DNA of 61,849 nucleotides, from NCBI GenBank assembly GCA_018902755.1, contig JAHIQI010000064.1:1-61849 (forward strand), in the 5' to 3' direction. The notes below the pieces were generated by a model that was given only the letters and a program-made list of their open reading frames with translations, was not told the origin of the DNA and did no database searches. The DNA is from Pseudomonadota bacterium (GTDB lineage Bacteria; Desulfobacterota; Desulfarculia; Desulfarculales; Desulfarculaceae). The position numbers and the translations under genes were made by a program. This document shows, piece by piece, positions 34,181 through 43,301 of the stretch. The stretch's first letter is position 1, and each line of letters starts with the position of its first letter.

Positions 34181-36559
34181 ATGGGAAAATTTGTGTGCAT
34201 CCACGGGCACTTCTACCAGCCGCCCCGGGAGAACCCCTGGCTGGAGGCGGTGGAGGTGCAAGACAGCGCCGCGCCCTTCCATGACTGGAACGAGCGGGTC
34301 ACCGCCGAATGCTACGCGCCCAACGCCGCGGCCAGGGTGCTCGACCCGGCGGGCAAGATAGAGAGCATCGTCAACAACTACGAGCGCATCTCCTTCAATT
34401 TCGGGCCGACCCTCCTGGATTGGATGGCCAAGGAAACCCCGGAGATGGTCCAGGCTCTCCAGGAGGCGGACCAACTCAGCGCCCAGCGCTGGGGCCACGG
34501 CAACGCCATGGCCCAGGTCTACAACCACCTGATCATGCCCCTGGCAACCCGCCGGGACAAGCTGACCCAGATTCGCTGGGGCATCCGCGATTTCCGGCAC
34601 CACTTCGGCCGCGAACCCGAGGGCATGTGGCTGGCGGAGACCGCGGTGGATATGGAATCCCTGGAGCTGATGGCCGCAGAGGGCCTCAAGTTCACCATCC
34701 TGGCCCCCGGCCAGGCCCAGGCGGTGCGCCCGCCCGGTGGTGGGGACTGGCAAAAGCTGAGCCCCGGCGGAGTGGACGGCTCCCGGCCCTACCGGGTGGC
34801 CACCCCGGCGGGGGACATCGCGGTGTTCTTCTATCAGGGGCCCTTGAGCCGGGGAGTGGCCTTCGAGGGCCTGCTGGACGACGGGGCCCGCTTCGCCGCG
34901 CGCATCAAGGAGACCCTGCCCGCGGCCGACGATTCCCTGCTGCTGTTGGCCACCGACGGCGAGTCCTACGGCCACCACCACCGTTTCGGGGAGATGGCCC
35001 TGGCCTTCGCCCTCAACCGCCTGGAGCAGGACCCCGAGGTGGAGCTGACCAACCCGGCCGCCTATCTGGCGGCCCATCCGCCGGAGTGGGAGGCCAAGAT
35101 AGTGGAGGCCTCTTCCTGGTCCTGCCCCCACGGGGTTGAGCGCTGGAAGAGCAACTGCGGCTGCGCCCTGGACCCGGGGCGGGGCTGGAGCCAGACTTGG
35201 CGGGACCCCCTGCGCCAGGCGGTGGACCATCTCCTGGAGCGCCTGGCCGGGCTGCTCGAGTACGAGGGCGGCCGCCTGCTGAAAGAACCCTGGGCCGCCC
35301 GTGACGCCTACGTGGACCTGATCCTGGACTACGGCCAACAGGCGCGCCAAAAGTTCCTGGGCGATCACCAGTCCCACGAGTTGAACCCAGAGGAACAGGT
35401 GCGGGTGCTCATGCTCATGGAGAGCCAGCGCTGGGGGCTGTTCGCGGCCACCAGCTGCGCCTGGTTCTTCGACGATCTGGCGGGCATCGAGGCGGTGCAA
35501 AATCTGCGCTTCGCCGCCCGGGCCCTGCAACTGGCCGGTGAGTTGGACGGCGGGGGCTGGGAAGAGCAGATGACCGAGGTTCTGGCCAAGGCCCGCTCCA
35601 ACCAGCCCGGCGAGGGCGACGGGGCCGACATCTGGCGTCGCCGGGTGGCCCCGGCCAAGGTGGGGCCGCGCCGCGTGGCGGCCCACGCGGCCATCAGCGG
35701 GGTCATGGGCGAGGAGCCCCCGCCCGAGGAGCTTTTCGTCTACGACCTGGTCTCCAGCGGACACCGCCACCGCTCCAACCTGGGCATGGACCTGAGTTGG
35801 GGCAAGCTCACGGTCACCCACCGCCGCCTGAACCACCCCCACCAGCTCATTTACGCGGCCCTGCACCCCGGTGGCCACGAGTTCTTGGCCCAGGTGAACT
35901 ACGATCCCGGCGACTGGGACCCCGTTTCCCTGGAGCAGCCGGTGGAGCCGCTGTTGCGCATGCTGGACCAGCGGGGGCTCAAGGAGTTGTTGGCCAAGAG
36001 CCTGGGCGGCGAGGCCTTCGCCCTGGGCGACCTGTTCCTGGAAGGCCGCCGCTCCCTGGCCAAGGAGATGCTCAGCCGCACCCTGGCCAGCGAGTTTGAC
36101 CTGGCCCGCAACCTCTACGACACCCACCACGACACCATGCGCTTTTTGCAGGGGATCAACGTGCCCCGGCCCAAGCTGTTCGAGGCCCTGGCCTCGGCGG
36201 TCTTGGCCGGTGAGCTCATCCACCTGCTCACGGGCGACCCCCGCGCCCTGAGCGCTGGACGCCTGGGCGAGGTGGTGTCCCAGGCCCGCGAGCTGGACCT
36301 GGATCTCAAGGGACCCCGGGTGAACCGGGCGGTGGAGGAGGCGCTAACCGCCGAGGTGGCCGCCCTGGCCGCGGACCCGGACAACGCCCAGGCCATGGAG
36401 CGGGCCGGGGCCATTCTGGACCTCAGCGACGCCCTGGCTCTGGACCCCAACCTCTGGCAGGCCCAGAACATCGTCTTCGGACTGGCCGAGCGCCTGGGCC
36501 GGGAAAACCTAACCGCGGGGCTGGCCGCCTTGGGCCGCCGCCTCAACCTGGATCTGTGA
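34181..36559 (+). CDS. Glycoside hydrolase family 57 protein with DUF3536
   Basis: The protein has 792 residues and probably acts on cytoplasmic alpha-glucan such as glycogen. It opens with the GH57 beta-strand and metal-site-like HGHFYQPPRENPW. The likely nucleophile motif is WLAETAVD, and the acid-base region is ATDGESYGHHH. The second half matches the DUF3536 extension. ATG at 34181 follows GGAGAGCC. The next GH57 gene starts four bases later, so the pair is one transcript. The exact reaction is unknown. Confidence 0.9.
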   Translation: MGKFVCIHGHFYQPPRENPWLEAVEVQDSAAPFHDWNERVTAECYAPNAAARVLDPAGKIESIVNNYERISFNFGPTLLDWMAKETPEMVQALQEADQLSAQRWGHGNAMAQVYNHLIMPLATRRDKLTQIRWGIRDFRHHFGREPEGMWLAETAVDMESLELMAAEGLKFTILAPGQAQAVRPPGGGDWQKLSPGGVDGSRPYRVATPAGDIAVFFYQGPLSRGVAFEGLLDDGARFAARIKETLPAADDSLLLLATDGESYGHHHRFGEMALAFALNRLEQDPEVELTNPAAYLAAHPPEWEAKIVEASSWSCPHGVERWKSNCGCALDPGRGWSQTWRDPLRQAVDHLLERLAGLLEYEGGRLLKEPWAARDAYVDLILDYGQQARQKFLGDHQSHELNPEEQVRVLMLMESQRWGLFAATSCAWFFDDLAGIEAVQNLRFAARALQLAGELDGGGWEEQMTEVLAKARSNQPGEGDGADIWRRRVAPAKVGPRRVAAHAAISGVMGEEPPPEELFVYDLVSSGHRHRSNLGMDLSWGKLTVTHRRLNHPHQLIYAALHPGGHEFLAQVNYDPGDWDPVSLEQPVEPLLRMLDQRGLKELLAKSLGGEAFALGDLFLEGRRSLAKEMLSRTLASEFDLARNLYDTHHDTMRFLQGINVPRPKLFEALASAVLAGELIHLLTGDPRALSAGRLGEVVSQARELDLDLKGPRVNRAVEEALTAEVAALAADPDNAQAMERAGAILDLSDALALDPNLWQAQNIVFGLAERLGRENLTAGLAALGRRLNLDL

Positions 36560-36563
36560 GCAC

Positions 36564-38723
36564 ATGAGCGACGCGCCTACCGCCCAAAGCGGCAAGATGA
36601 ACCTTCTGATGGTGCTGCACGCCCACCAGCCGGTGGGCAACTTCCCCTGGGTGCTGGCCAAGGCGGTGGCCGAGTGTTACCAGCCGGTGGTGCAGGCCCT
36701 GGCCGCCTACCCGGAGATACGCTGCGGCCTGCATTTTTCCGGGCCGCTTTTGCAGTACATGCTGGCCAACAACCAAGACCTCATCGAGACCGTTGCCGGT
36801 CTGGTGGCCCGGGGCCAGGTGGAGATGCTCTCCGGCGGGTTCTACGAGCCGCTGTTGGCCTCCATCCCCGCCCGGGACGCCCTGGACCAGATGGCCATGA
36901 TGAACCAGGCCACCCGCCAAATCTTCGGGCAGGAGCCCAAGGGCTTCTGGCTGGCCGAGCGCATCTGGGAGCCGTCCCTGCCCGCCAAGCTGGCCCCGGC
37001 CGGGCTGGGCTACACCCTGGTGGACGACACCCACTTCTACTACGCGGGCCTGGCCGCCAAAGACATGTTCGGCTACCACCTCACCGAGCGCGAGGGCCAC
37101 GCCCTGGCCCTGTTCCCCACCAACAAGGAACTGCGCTACACCATCCCCTTCCAGGAGCCCGAGCGCACCGTGGATTTCTTGGGCCGGGCCTACGCCGCCC
37201 ACGGGCCCACCTGCGCCACTTACGGCGACGACATGGAGAAGTTCGGCCTGTGGCCCGAGACCTGGGAGTGGGTCTTCGGCAAGGGCTGGCTGGTGAAGTT
37301 CTTCGAGAAGATTTTGGAGGCCTCGGACTGGCTGGCCACCACCACGCCCAGCGACTTTTTGGCCGGCCACCCGGCCAGCGGGCGGGTCTACCCGCCCACC
37401 GCCTCTTATGAGGAGATGCTCACCTGGGCCCTGCCCGCCGAGGCCAGCGCCGAGCTGGAGGAGATCATCCACGAGCTGCAAGAGGAGGGGCGCTTCGAAA
37501 AGCTGCGCCGCTTCTTGCGCGGCGGCCAGTGGGACAACTTCCTGATCAAGTACCGCGAATCCAACCTCATGCACAAGCGCATGCTGTGGGTTAGCGACAA
37601 GGTGGCCGCGGCGGGCGACAAGGACCAGGCCCGCGACCACCTGATGCAGGCCCAGTGCAACTGCGCCTACTGGCACGGCCTGTTCGGCGGGCTCTATTTG
37701 GGCCACCTGCGCCAGGCGGTGCATGAGCACCTCATAGCCGCCGAGGACATCCTGGACAAGCAGGCGCACGGCGAGCGCCCCTGGGCCGCCTGCGCGGTGG
37801 CCGACCTGGACCTGGACGGCAACGACGAGGTGGTGCTGTCGGGCCCGGCCCTGGACGCGGTGGTGCACCCGGCCTACGGCGGCTCCGTCAGCGTGCTGGA
37901 CCTCAGGGCCCAGCGCTTCAACCTGGCCGACACCCTCACCCGGCGTTTCGAGGCCTACCACCAAAAGCTGGTGCAGGCGGTCAAGGCCGAAGCCGAGGCC
38001 CAGGAGGAGAAAGCCCCCGCCTGCGAGGCCGAGGGCGTGGCCTCCATCCACGACCGGGTGGTGTTCAAGGAAGAGGGCCTGGAGGACTACCTGATCTACG
38101 ATTGGTATGACCGGGCCTGTTTCCAGGACCACCTGCTGGCCCCCAGGGCGGACCTGGAAAAATTCTCGCGGCCCGATTACGGCGAGTGGGGCGACCTGGT
38201 CACCGGGCGCTACGCCCTGGTGGAGAGCGGGGCTCATGGCGAGGAGGCTTGGTGCCGCCTGAAGCGGGCCAGCAATCTTTTCGCGCCGGGCGGGCCCTAT
38301 CCGCTCACCGTGGCCAAGGGCTTCGACCTGGGGCCCGGCCCGCGCCTGGCCGCTTCCTATCGACTGACCACCAGCGACCCGGCCACCCCGGCCTTCCGCC
38401 TGGCCGTGGAGCTTAACTTCACCTTGCTCTCGGCCAGCGATCCGGGCAAGCACCTGGAGTACCAGGGCCACACCCATACCCTGGACCACGCCTGGGAGCT
38501 GGCCGGGGTCGGTGAGATGAGCCTGGTCAATTCCACCGACCGCTTCAGCCTGCGCCTGTTCACCGGCCAGGCGGCCACGGTTTGGCACTTCCCGGTGGAG
38601 ACGGTGTCCAACTCCGAGTCCGGCCTGGAGCGCACCTACCAGGGCAGCAGCCTAAGCTTCATTTGGGAGGTTCCCGGCGGGGCCGGCACCTGGGAGTTCA
38701 GCCTGGGGTTGGGACTCCTTTGA
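36564..38723 (+). CDS. Glycoside hydrolase family 57, alpha-amylase/4-alpha-glucanotransferase type
   Basis: The protein has 719 residues and is close in layout to Thermococcus-type 4-alpha-glucanotransferase. Motifs seen are LHAHQPVGNF, GFWLAERIWEPSL with the nucleophile Glu, and TYGDDMEKFG with the general-acid Asp. A beta-sandwich C-terminal half ends with FSLGLGLL. It should rearrange or shorten alpha-1,4-glucan. No signal peptide is seen, so the substrate is probably internal. sfsA overlaps its stop by three bases within the TTGA. Confidence 0.92.
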   Translation: MSDAPTAQSGKMNLLMVLHAHQPVGNFPWVLAKAVAECYQPVVQALAAYPEIRCGLHFSGPLLQYMLANNQDLIETVAGLVARGQVEMLSGGFYEPLLASIPARDALDQMAMMNQATRQIFGQEPKGFWLAERIWEPSLPAKLAPAGLGYTLVDDTHFYYAGLAAKDMFGYHLTEREGHALALFPTNKELRYTIPFQEPERTVDFLGRAYAAHGPTCATYGDDMEKFGLWPETWEWVFGKGWLVKFFEKILEASDWLATTTPSDFLAGHPASGRVYPPTASYEEMLTWALPAEASAELEEIIHELQEEGRFEKLRRFLRGGQWDNFLIKYRESNLMHKRMLWVSDKVAAAGDKDQARDHLMQAQCNCAYWHGLFGGLYLGHLRQAVHEHLIAAEDILDKQAHGERPWAACAVADLDLDGNDEVVLSGPALDAVVHPAYGGSVSVLDLRAQRFNLADTLTRRFEAYHQKLVQAVKAEAEAQEEKAPACEAEGVASIHDRVVFKEEGLEDYLIYDWYDRACFQDHLLAPRADLEKFSRPDYGEWGDLVTGRYALVESGAHGEEAWCRLKRASNLFAPGGPYPLTVAKGFDLGPGPRLAASYRLTTSDPATPAFRLAVELNFTLLSASDPGKHLEYQGHTHTLDHAWELAGVGEMSLVNSTDRFSLRLFTGQAATVWHFPVETVSNSESGLERTYQGSSLSFIWEVPGGAGTWEFSLGLGLL

Positions 38724-39451
38724 GCCGACCTTCGGTCCGCCTGCGCCGCGCCTGCCTGGAGTTCGACCCGCCCCTGGTGCCGGGCCGCCTGATCAGGCGC
38801 TACAAGCGCTTTTTGGCCGACGTGCGCCTCCCTGACGGCAGCCGGGTCACCGCCCATTGCCCCAACTCCGGCTCCATGCTGACCTGTTTGGAAGACGACG
38901 CCCCGGTCTACCTTAGCCGGGCCGCCAACCCGGCCCGGCGCACCCCCTTCACCTGGGAAATGATCTACATCAACCGGGGCTGGGTGGGGGTGAACACCAT
39001 GGCCCCCAATTTCCTGGTTGCCCGGGCCGCCGAGGAAAGGGCGCTGGCGATCTTCGCCGGGGCCCGCGCGGTGCGCCGCGAGGTCAAGGTGGGGCCGCAC
39101 ACCCGCCTGGACATGGTGGTGGAGCGGGCCAAGGGGCCGCTGTACGTGGAAGTGAAGAACGTGACCATGGTGCGGGGGGGCGTGGCCCGCTTCCCGGATT
39201 CGGTCACCACCCGGGGGGCCAAGCATTTCGAAACCCTGATGGAGTTGAAGGCCCAGGGGGCCGACGCGGCCATGCTCTACGTGGTGCAGCGGGGCGACGC
39301 CGCCTCCATGGGCCCGGCCACCGACATAGACCCCACCTACGCCGAGCTGTTTCACCGGGCCCGGGCGGCCGGGGTGGCACTGGTGGCGGTGCGGGCCGAG
39401 GTTGGCCCCACCGGCATACGCCTGGTTCGCCGTCTTCCTTTAGTGGCGTAG
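38720..39451 (+). CDS. sfsA: SfsA family protein
   Basis: The protein has 243 residues, normal for SfsA. It contains FLADVRLPDGSRVTAHCPNS, then LYVEVKNVTMVRGGVARFPD, which resembles a nuclease-type fold, and RGAKHFETLMEL. E. coli SfsA was first linked to maltose metabolism, and its molecular role is still unclear. TTG at 38720 overlaps the GH57 stop as TTGA and gives the conserved start. Longer upstream frames only shadow the GH57 gene. Confidence 0.9.
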   Translation: MSRPSVRLRRACLEFDPPLVPGRLIRRYKRFLADVRLPDGSRVTAHCPNSGSMLTCLEDDAPVYLSRAANPARRTPFTWEMIYINRGWVGVNTMAPNFLVARAAEERALAIFAGARAVRREVKVGPHTRLDMVVERAKGPLYVEVKNVTMVRGGVARFPDSVTTRGAKHFETLMELKAQGADAAMLYVVQRGDAASMGPATDIDPTYAELFHRARAAGVALVAVRAEVGPTGIRLVRRLPLVA

Positions 39452-39480
39452 GCACCCCACAAACCACTGAGGTAGGGCGT

Positions 39481-39602
39481 CCGGCTGCGCCAGCCACCGG
39501 CATACGGCGTTGCTGGCCGCGCTCGGGCCTCGACGTAGCTTAAGCTACGCCTACGGCCCTCGCTTGCCAGTCGCCTTGTCTGCCTGCGGTTGGCTGTGCC
39601 GG
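39481..39602. repeat. Dispersed inverted-repeat element, copy R2
   Basis: It shares ends (CCGGCTGCGCCAGCC and GGTTGGCTGTGCCGG) and centre with the other copies. The centre is a perfect 16-bp palindrome, CGTAGCTTAAGCTACG. It lies in the gap between convergent sfsA and the diguanylate cyclase gene, about 30 bp after the sfsA stop. No coding frame is seen. Confidence 0.88.
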
Positions 39603-39713
39603 TCCGGAGGATAAATCCCGCCCCAATGAAAGGCCGTCTTGTTTGTTGCAAAGATCGCTGAAATGCCCAACTGTGGCTCGCGCCCGGCTTTCAGGCGTTG
39701 TGTGGGCTAGGTC

Positions 39714-40700
39714 CTATGAGTCGGCCATCACCACCCGGTTGCGGCCCTGGGCCTTGGCCCGGTACTGGGCCTGGTCGGCCTGGTTCAAAAACCCGTCCGC
39801 GCTCAAATCCTTGTCGCCGTTATAGACCGCGGCCCCCTGACTGACGGTGACCGTGATCTCCCCCCGCCGGGTGCTGATGGGCCTTTCCATGGCCTGGCGT
39901 ATGCGCTCGGCCAAAACGCTGATGCCCTTGACGCCAGCTCCCGGAGCCAGCACCACGAACTCCTCCCCGCCATAGCGGGACACCAGGTCGCCCTCTCGCA
40001 CCCACAGGCATAGGCGGCGGGCGAAAGCCTGCAAAACTTGGTCCCCGATAATGTGGCCGTGGGTGTCGTTGACGTACTTGAAGTTGTCCAGGTCGGCGAA
40101 GATGAGCCCCAAAGGCACCGCGTAGCGGGTGCTGCGGCTCATCTCCCGGGGCAGCATCTCCGAGAAGACCCGCTTGTTGTACAACCCGGTGAGGGGGTCG
40201 CGGTGGGCGGCCCTCAGGTACAGGCGCATGGTGCGCGACTGGATCAGGGCCCGGCGCACCCGCACCAAAAGCTCGGTGTCGCCGTAGGGGCGGCTGAGGA
40301 AATCCGCCGCGCCGTTGGCCCACTGGTTCATCAGCGGGGTCAGGTCTTCTTCCCGGCAAAGCACGATCACCGGCAGGGATGAGAGGATATGGGGCGTGCC
40401 CAGGTCGTGGGCCGGGCCTATGCCGTGCTCGTCGCGGCCGGCCAGGTCGGTGATGATCAACTCCAACTCCGGGCCGTCCTCCAGTTGCTTGAGATCGTCG
40501 TCCCAGTGGGCGGCCAGGGTGACCCGGTGGCCTTGGCCGGACAGGACCTGGGCCAGGTGCGGCCCCTCCTCGGGGTCGGAGATCAGCAACAGGATGTGGG
40601 CCGGGGATTGGTAATCCACCGCGGTCAGGTCCGGGACCTCCAGCCAGCAGTGCGAGGATGAGGGCTCCTGGGGGGGGCGGCCGTCTGACGGGCGATCCAT
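39714..40700 (-). CDS. REC-GGDEF diguanylate cyclase
   Basis: This is a cytoplasmic response regulator of 328 residues that should make cyclic di-GMP. The receiver domain spans about residues 33-150 with likely phospho-acceptor D85. The usual switch Lys before Pro is Arg (RPYG). The GGDEF domain has an active GGEEF (244-248) and an inhibitory I-site RxxD (R235-D238) five residues before it. The ATG has GGGAG six bases upstream. Its cognate kinase is not adjacent. Confidence 0.93.
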   Translation of the reverse strand: MDRPSDGRPPQEPSSSHCWLEVPDLTAVDYQSPAHILLLISDPEEGPHLAQVLSGQGHRVTLAAHWDDDLKQLEDGPELELIITDLAGRDEHGIGPAHDLGTPHILSSLPVIVLCREEDLTPLMNQWANGAADFLSRPYGDTELLVRVRRALIQSRTMRLYLRAAHRDPLTGLYNKRVFSEMLPREMSRSTRYAVPLGLIFADLDNFKYVNDTHGHIIGDQVLQAFARRLCLWVREGDLVSRYGGEEFVVLAPGAGVKGISVLAERIRQAMERPISTRRGEITVTVSQGAAVYNGDKDLSADGFLNQADQAQYRAKAQGRNRVVMADS

Positions 40701-40813
40701 TGTTTACTCCCGCTGGAAAACTAGGGGTGTGGAGGAGGCCTGACGCCTCATTAATTGTATAGGTCGCCTCCAATCTTATGTCAACGCCGGCATGGATGCG
40801 GCGGTGGATTATT

Positions 40814-40847
40814 CCATAGTTAATGATAGTATATTAATGATATATGG
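40814..40847. promoter_or_regulatory. AT-rich operator-like motif, site A
   Basis: CCATA at 40814-40818 is mirrored by TATGG at 40843-40847. Between them TTAATGAT occurs twice, at 40820 and 40834, a 14-bp step. Twenty of 25 positions match site B upstream of the second redox cluster. It is 121 bp upstream of the cyclase gene and 285 bp upstream of tmcC, so the target gene is uncertain. Confidence 0.55.
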
Positions 40848-40994
40848 GGCTGGCACCGGCCCAACGGCAGCAGTTTCCGAGCAAAAAGCCCCCCCGTAAT
40901 TACCTGCCCAAATCAGGGGGTGGAAGACGCGCCCCTTGGGTCCTTTTTGGCGGAAGTTAAGTCTAAAATAGCAGCGTTGATGAACAGATAGCTC

Positions 40995-41024
40995 TTGACA
41001 TAATTGCGGGGCTAACCATACCAT
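40995..41024 (+). promoter_or_regulatory. Candidate sigma-70 promoter for the tmc operon
   Basis: A perfect TTGACA at 40995-41000 is followed after 18 bases by TACCAT at 41019-41024, four of six against TATAAT. It lies 107 bp upstream of tmcC on the same strand. The spacing is one base longer than optimal. Confidence 0.5.
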
Positions 41025-41131
41025 TGTGGTTGTTGATTCCGCCTTTTCCCCTGACTTTTGCCGGCTTACAGCACTGGTCGCGGGCGGAATATTGACCGGG
41101 TTGCACAGGCTGGGGAGGTGAGGATTGCGCC

Positions 41132-41797
41132 ATGGCGATGGATAAGCTCTACGAGTTTCTGACCGGACCGGCGCTTTGGATAACCGTCATTATTTTCGTG
41201 GGGGGCTTGGCCATCCGCCTGGCGTGGCTTTTTGGCCTCAGCCAGGAGCGCGACAAGCCCTGGCACGATTTCAAGAGCGCCGTTTGGGCCTGGCGATCCA
41301 TCATCCACTGGGTCCTGCCCTGGGCCAGCGTCTCCAGCCGCAACCAGCCCGTGTTCACCGGCGCGGTGTGGGTCTTCCACATCTGCTGGATCGGGGTGCC
41401 CCTGTTTTTGGGGGCGCACAACATGCTCTTCGACGAGGCCTGGGGCTGGAGTCTGCCCAGCCTGCCCGACGCGGTGGCCGACTGGGCCTCCCTGGCGGTG
41501 ATCGCCTGCGGGGTCTTCTTCCTGGTGCGCCGCCTGTCCCGCCCCGAGGTGCGCATCCTCACCAGCGCCTGGGACTACACCCTGGTTCTGTTGGCCCTGG
41601 CCCCTTTTGTCACCGGCTGGCTGGCTTTCAACCAATACGGCCCCTACGGCCTTATGCTGAACCTGCACATATTCCTGAGCGAGGTGCTCTTGATCGTGCT
41701 GCCCTTCTCCAAGCTGGCCCACATGGTGCTCTTCTTCGCCAGCCGCTCGGCCATAGGCTATGAGTTCGGCACCCGGCGCGGGGCTCGGGTCTGGTGA
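41132..41797 (+). CDS. tmcC: Tmc complex cytochrome b membrane subunit
   Basis: This is a membrane cytochrome b of 221 residues with about five helices, of the NarI/DsrM type. Histidines in WRSIIHWVLPW, VFHICWIG, LGAHNML, LNLHIFL and LAHMVLF are good heme b ligands. The Tmc complex of sulfate reducers links periplasmic cytochrome c3 to electron flow across the membrane. Next to an HdrD-like protein and a tetraheme cytochrome, this fits TmcC. A DsrM-like role cannot be fully excluded. Confidence 0.85.
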   Translation: MAMDKLYEFLTGPALWITVIIFVGGLAIRLAWLFGLSQERDKPWHDFKSAVWAWRSIIHWVLPWASVSSRNQPVFTGAVWVFHICWIGVPLFLGAHNMLFDEAWGWSLPSLPDAVADWASLAVIACGVFFLVRRLSRPEVRILTSAWDYTLVLLALAPFVTGWLAFNQYGPYGLMLNLHIFLSEVLLIVLPFSKLAHMVLFFASRSAIGYEFGTRRGARVW

Positions 41798-41837
41798 GAT
41801 CGGGTAAGAAGATCAAATCAACAATGGGAGCTTTTTC

Positions 41838-43277
41838 ATGACGGCAGAAGCCCAAAAGGCCGCGGACGAGGCCCAGGAGAACGCTGCGGCTTCCCCGGAG
41901 ACCGAGGCCCCCAAGCCGGTGAATGTGGGCAAGATAAAGACCATCCTGGCGGCCAACGAGGGCGCGCGCATGCGCATGTGGCTCTCCATCTGCTCCCGCT
42001 GCGGCCTGTGCGCCGAGAGCTGCTTTTTCTATCTGGCCAAGGACAAGGACCCCAAGCTCAGCCCCGCCTACAAGGCCATTCACACCATCGGAAAGATGTA
42101 CAAGGCCAAGGGCGAGGTGAGCCGCGAGTTTCTGGAGGAGTGCAAGGAGGTGGTGTGGGGCCAATGCACCGCCTGCCGCCGCTGCACCATGTACTGCCCC
42201 TTCGGCATCGACATCGCCACCATGATCGCCACCGCCAGGGCGGTGTGCTACTCCCAGGGGATCGTGCCCGACGGCCTGGCCCGAACCACCGAAAACATCC
42301 GCACCACCGGCAACCAGATGGCCATGGCCACCGAGGACTGGATCGAGACCTGCGACTGGATGGCCGAGGAATACGGCGAGGAGGTGCACGGCCTGGAGAT
42401 CCCCATGGACAAGCCGGGGGCCGACTACATGTACACGGTCAACCCCCGCGAGCCCATGTACTATCCCCAGGACGTGGGCATGGCCGCGGAGATCTTCCAC
42501 GTGGCGGGCCTGAACTGGACCATGCCCAGCACCGGCTGGGACAGCACCAACCTGGCCATGTTCGCCGGGGACCGCGTCGTGGCCACCATCCCGGTCAAGG
42601 CCATGTACGACAAGGCCCTGGAGCTGGGGGTCAAGAACATCGTCATCACCGAATGCGGCCACGCCTTCCGCTCGGCCAAGTTCGAGGGCCCCTACTGGGT
42701 GGGCATCCCCGGCGGCAAGCCGCCGGTGCCGGTGATCCACTCGGTGGAGCTGTTCCGCGACATCATGCGCGAAGGCAAGATCAAGCTCAAACACAAGTTC
42801 GAGCACAAGGTCACCTACCAGGACCCCTGCAACGTAAGCCGCAACGGCGGGCTGTGGGACATAGGCCGCGAGCTGGTGAACATGCTCTGCGATGACTTCG
42901 TGGACATGACCCCCAACCGCGAGCACAACCACTGCTGCGGCGGCGGCGGGGGGTTCATCCCCATGGGACCGCCCTACAAGAAGCGGCGCATGGAATCGGG
43001 CAAGATTAAGGCCGAGCAGATCAGGGCCACCGGAGCCACCCACGTCATCGTGCCCTGCCACAACTGCTTCGACCAGATCAACGACCTGAACAAGGAATAC
43101 GACCTGAAGGTTAAAGTCGTCTCGTTCAAAGAGATAATCACCGAAATCATGGAGATCCCCGAGAGCATGATCCCGCCCGAGGAGGACGAGGAAGAAGCCA
43201 TCCAGGCCGAAGAAGAGGCCAAGGAGGCGATCGAAAAGGGGGCCATGGAAGAGGCCGGTGAGGTGCAGGAAAGCTAG
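41838..43277 (+). CDS. tmcB: Tmc complex iron-sulfur CCG-domain subunit (HdrD-like)
   Basis: The protein has 479 residues and is cytoplasmic. Two [4Fe-4S] motifs lie at C52/C55/C58/C62 and C110/C113/C116/C120. A CCG-type domain follows with YQDPCNVS, NHCCGGGGG and VPCHNC, which should hold a special [4Fe-4S] cluster. The Ala/Glu-rich ends are low complexity. It probably exchanges electrons between TmcC and a cytoplasmic thiol or protein partner. It is 40 bp after tmcC and 24 bp before the cytochrome gene. Confidence 0.87.
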   Translation: MTAEAQKAADEAQENAAASPETEAPKPVNVGKIKTILAANEGARMRMWLSICSRCGLCAESCFFYLAKDKDPKLSPAYKAIHTIGKMYKAKGEVSREFLEECKEVVWGQCTACRRCTMYCPFGIDIATMIATARAVCYSQGIVPDGLARTTENIRTTGNQMAMATEDWIETCDWMAEEYGEEVHGLEIPMDKPGADYMYTVNPREPMYYPQDVGMAAEIFHVAGLNWTMPSTGWDSTNLAMFAGDRVVATIPVKAMYDKALELGVKNIVITECGHAFRSAKFEGPYWVGIPGGKPPVPVIHSVELFRDIMREGKIKLKHKFEHKVTYQDPCNVSRNGGLWDIGRELVNMLCDDFVDMTPNREHNHCCGGGGGFIPMGPPYKKRRMESGKIKAEQIRATGATHVIVPCHNCFDQINDLNKEYDLKVKVVSFKEIITEIMEIPESMIPPEEDEEEAIQAEEEAKEAIEKGAMEEAGEVQES

Positions 43278-43301
43278 CTGGAGATGGCGAGGAGTAGCTC
43301 C

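Larger units (their letters stand above)
40701..41131. other. 431-bp intergenic region between divergent genes
   Basis: There is no gene in this stretch. It holds an AT-rich inverted-repeat site at 40814-40847 and a likely promoter at 40995-41024 pointing toward the Tmc genes. A C-run and a G-run at about 40890-40922 could pair weakly. The region is clearly more AT-rich than its neighbours. Confidence 0.7.

Noticed and set aside
38582..38719. Upstream extension of SfsA
   Set aside because: It is only a shadow of the GH57 3' end. The TTG at 38720 gives the normal SfsA length and a coupled start.
40885..40925. A riboswitch in the tmc upstream gap
   Set aside because: Only a short C-run/G-run pairing is visible, with no conserved core of any class I can name, and it lies upstream of the likely promoter.
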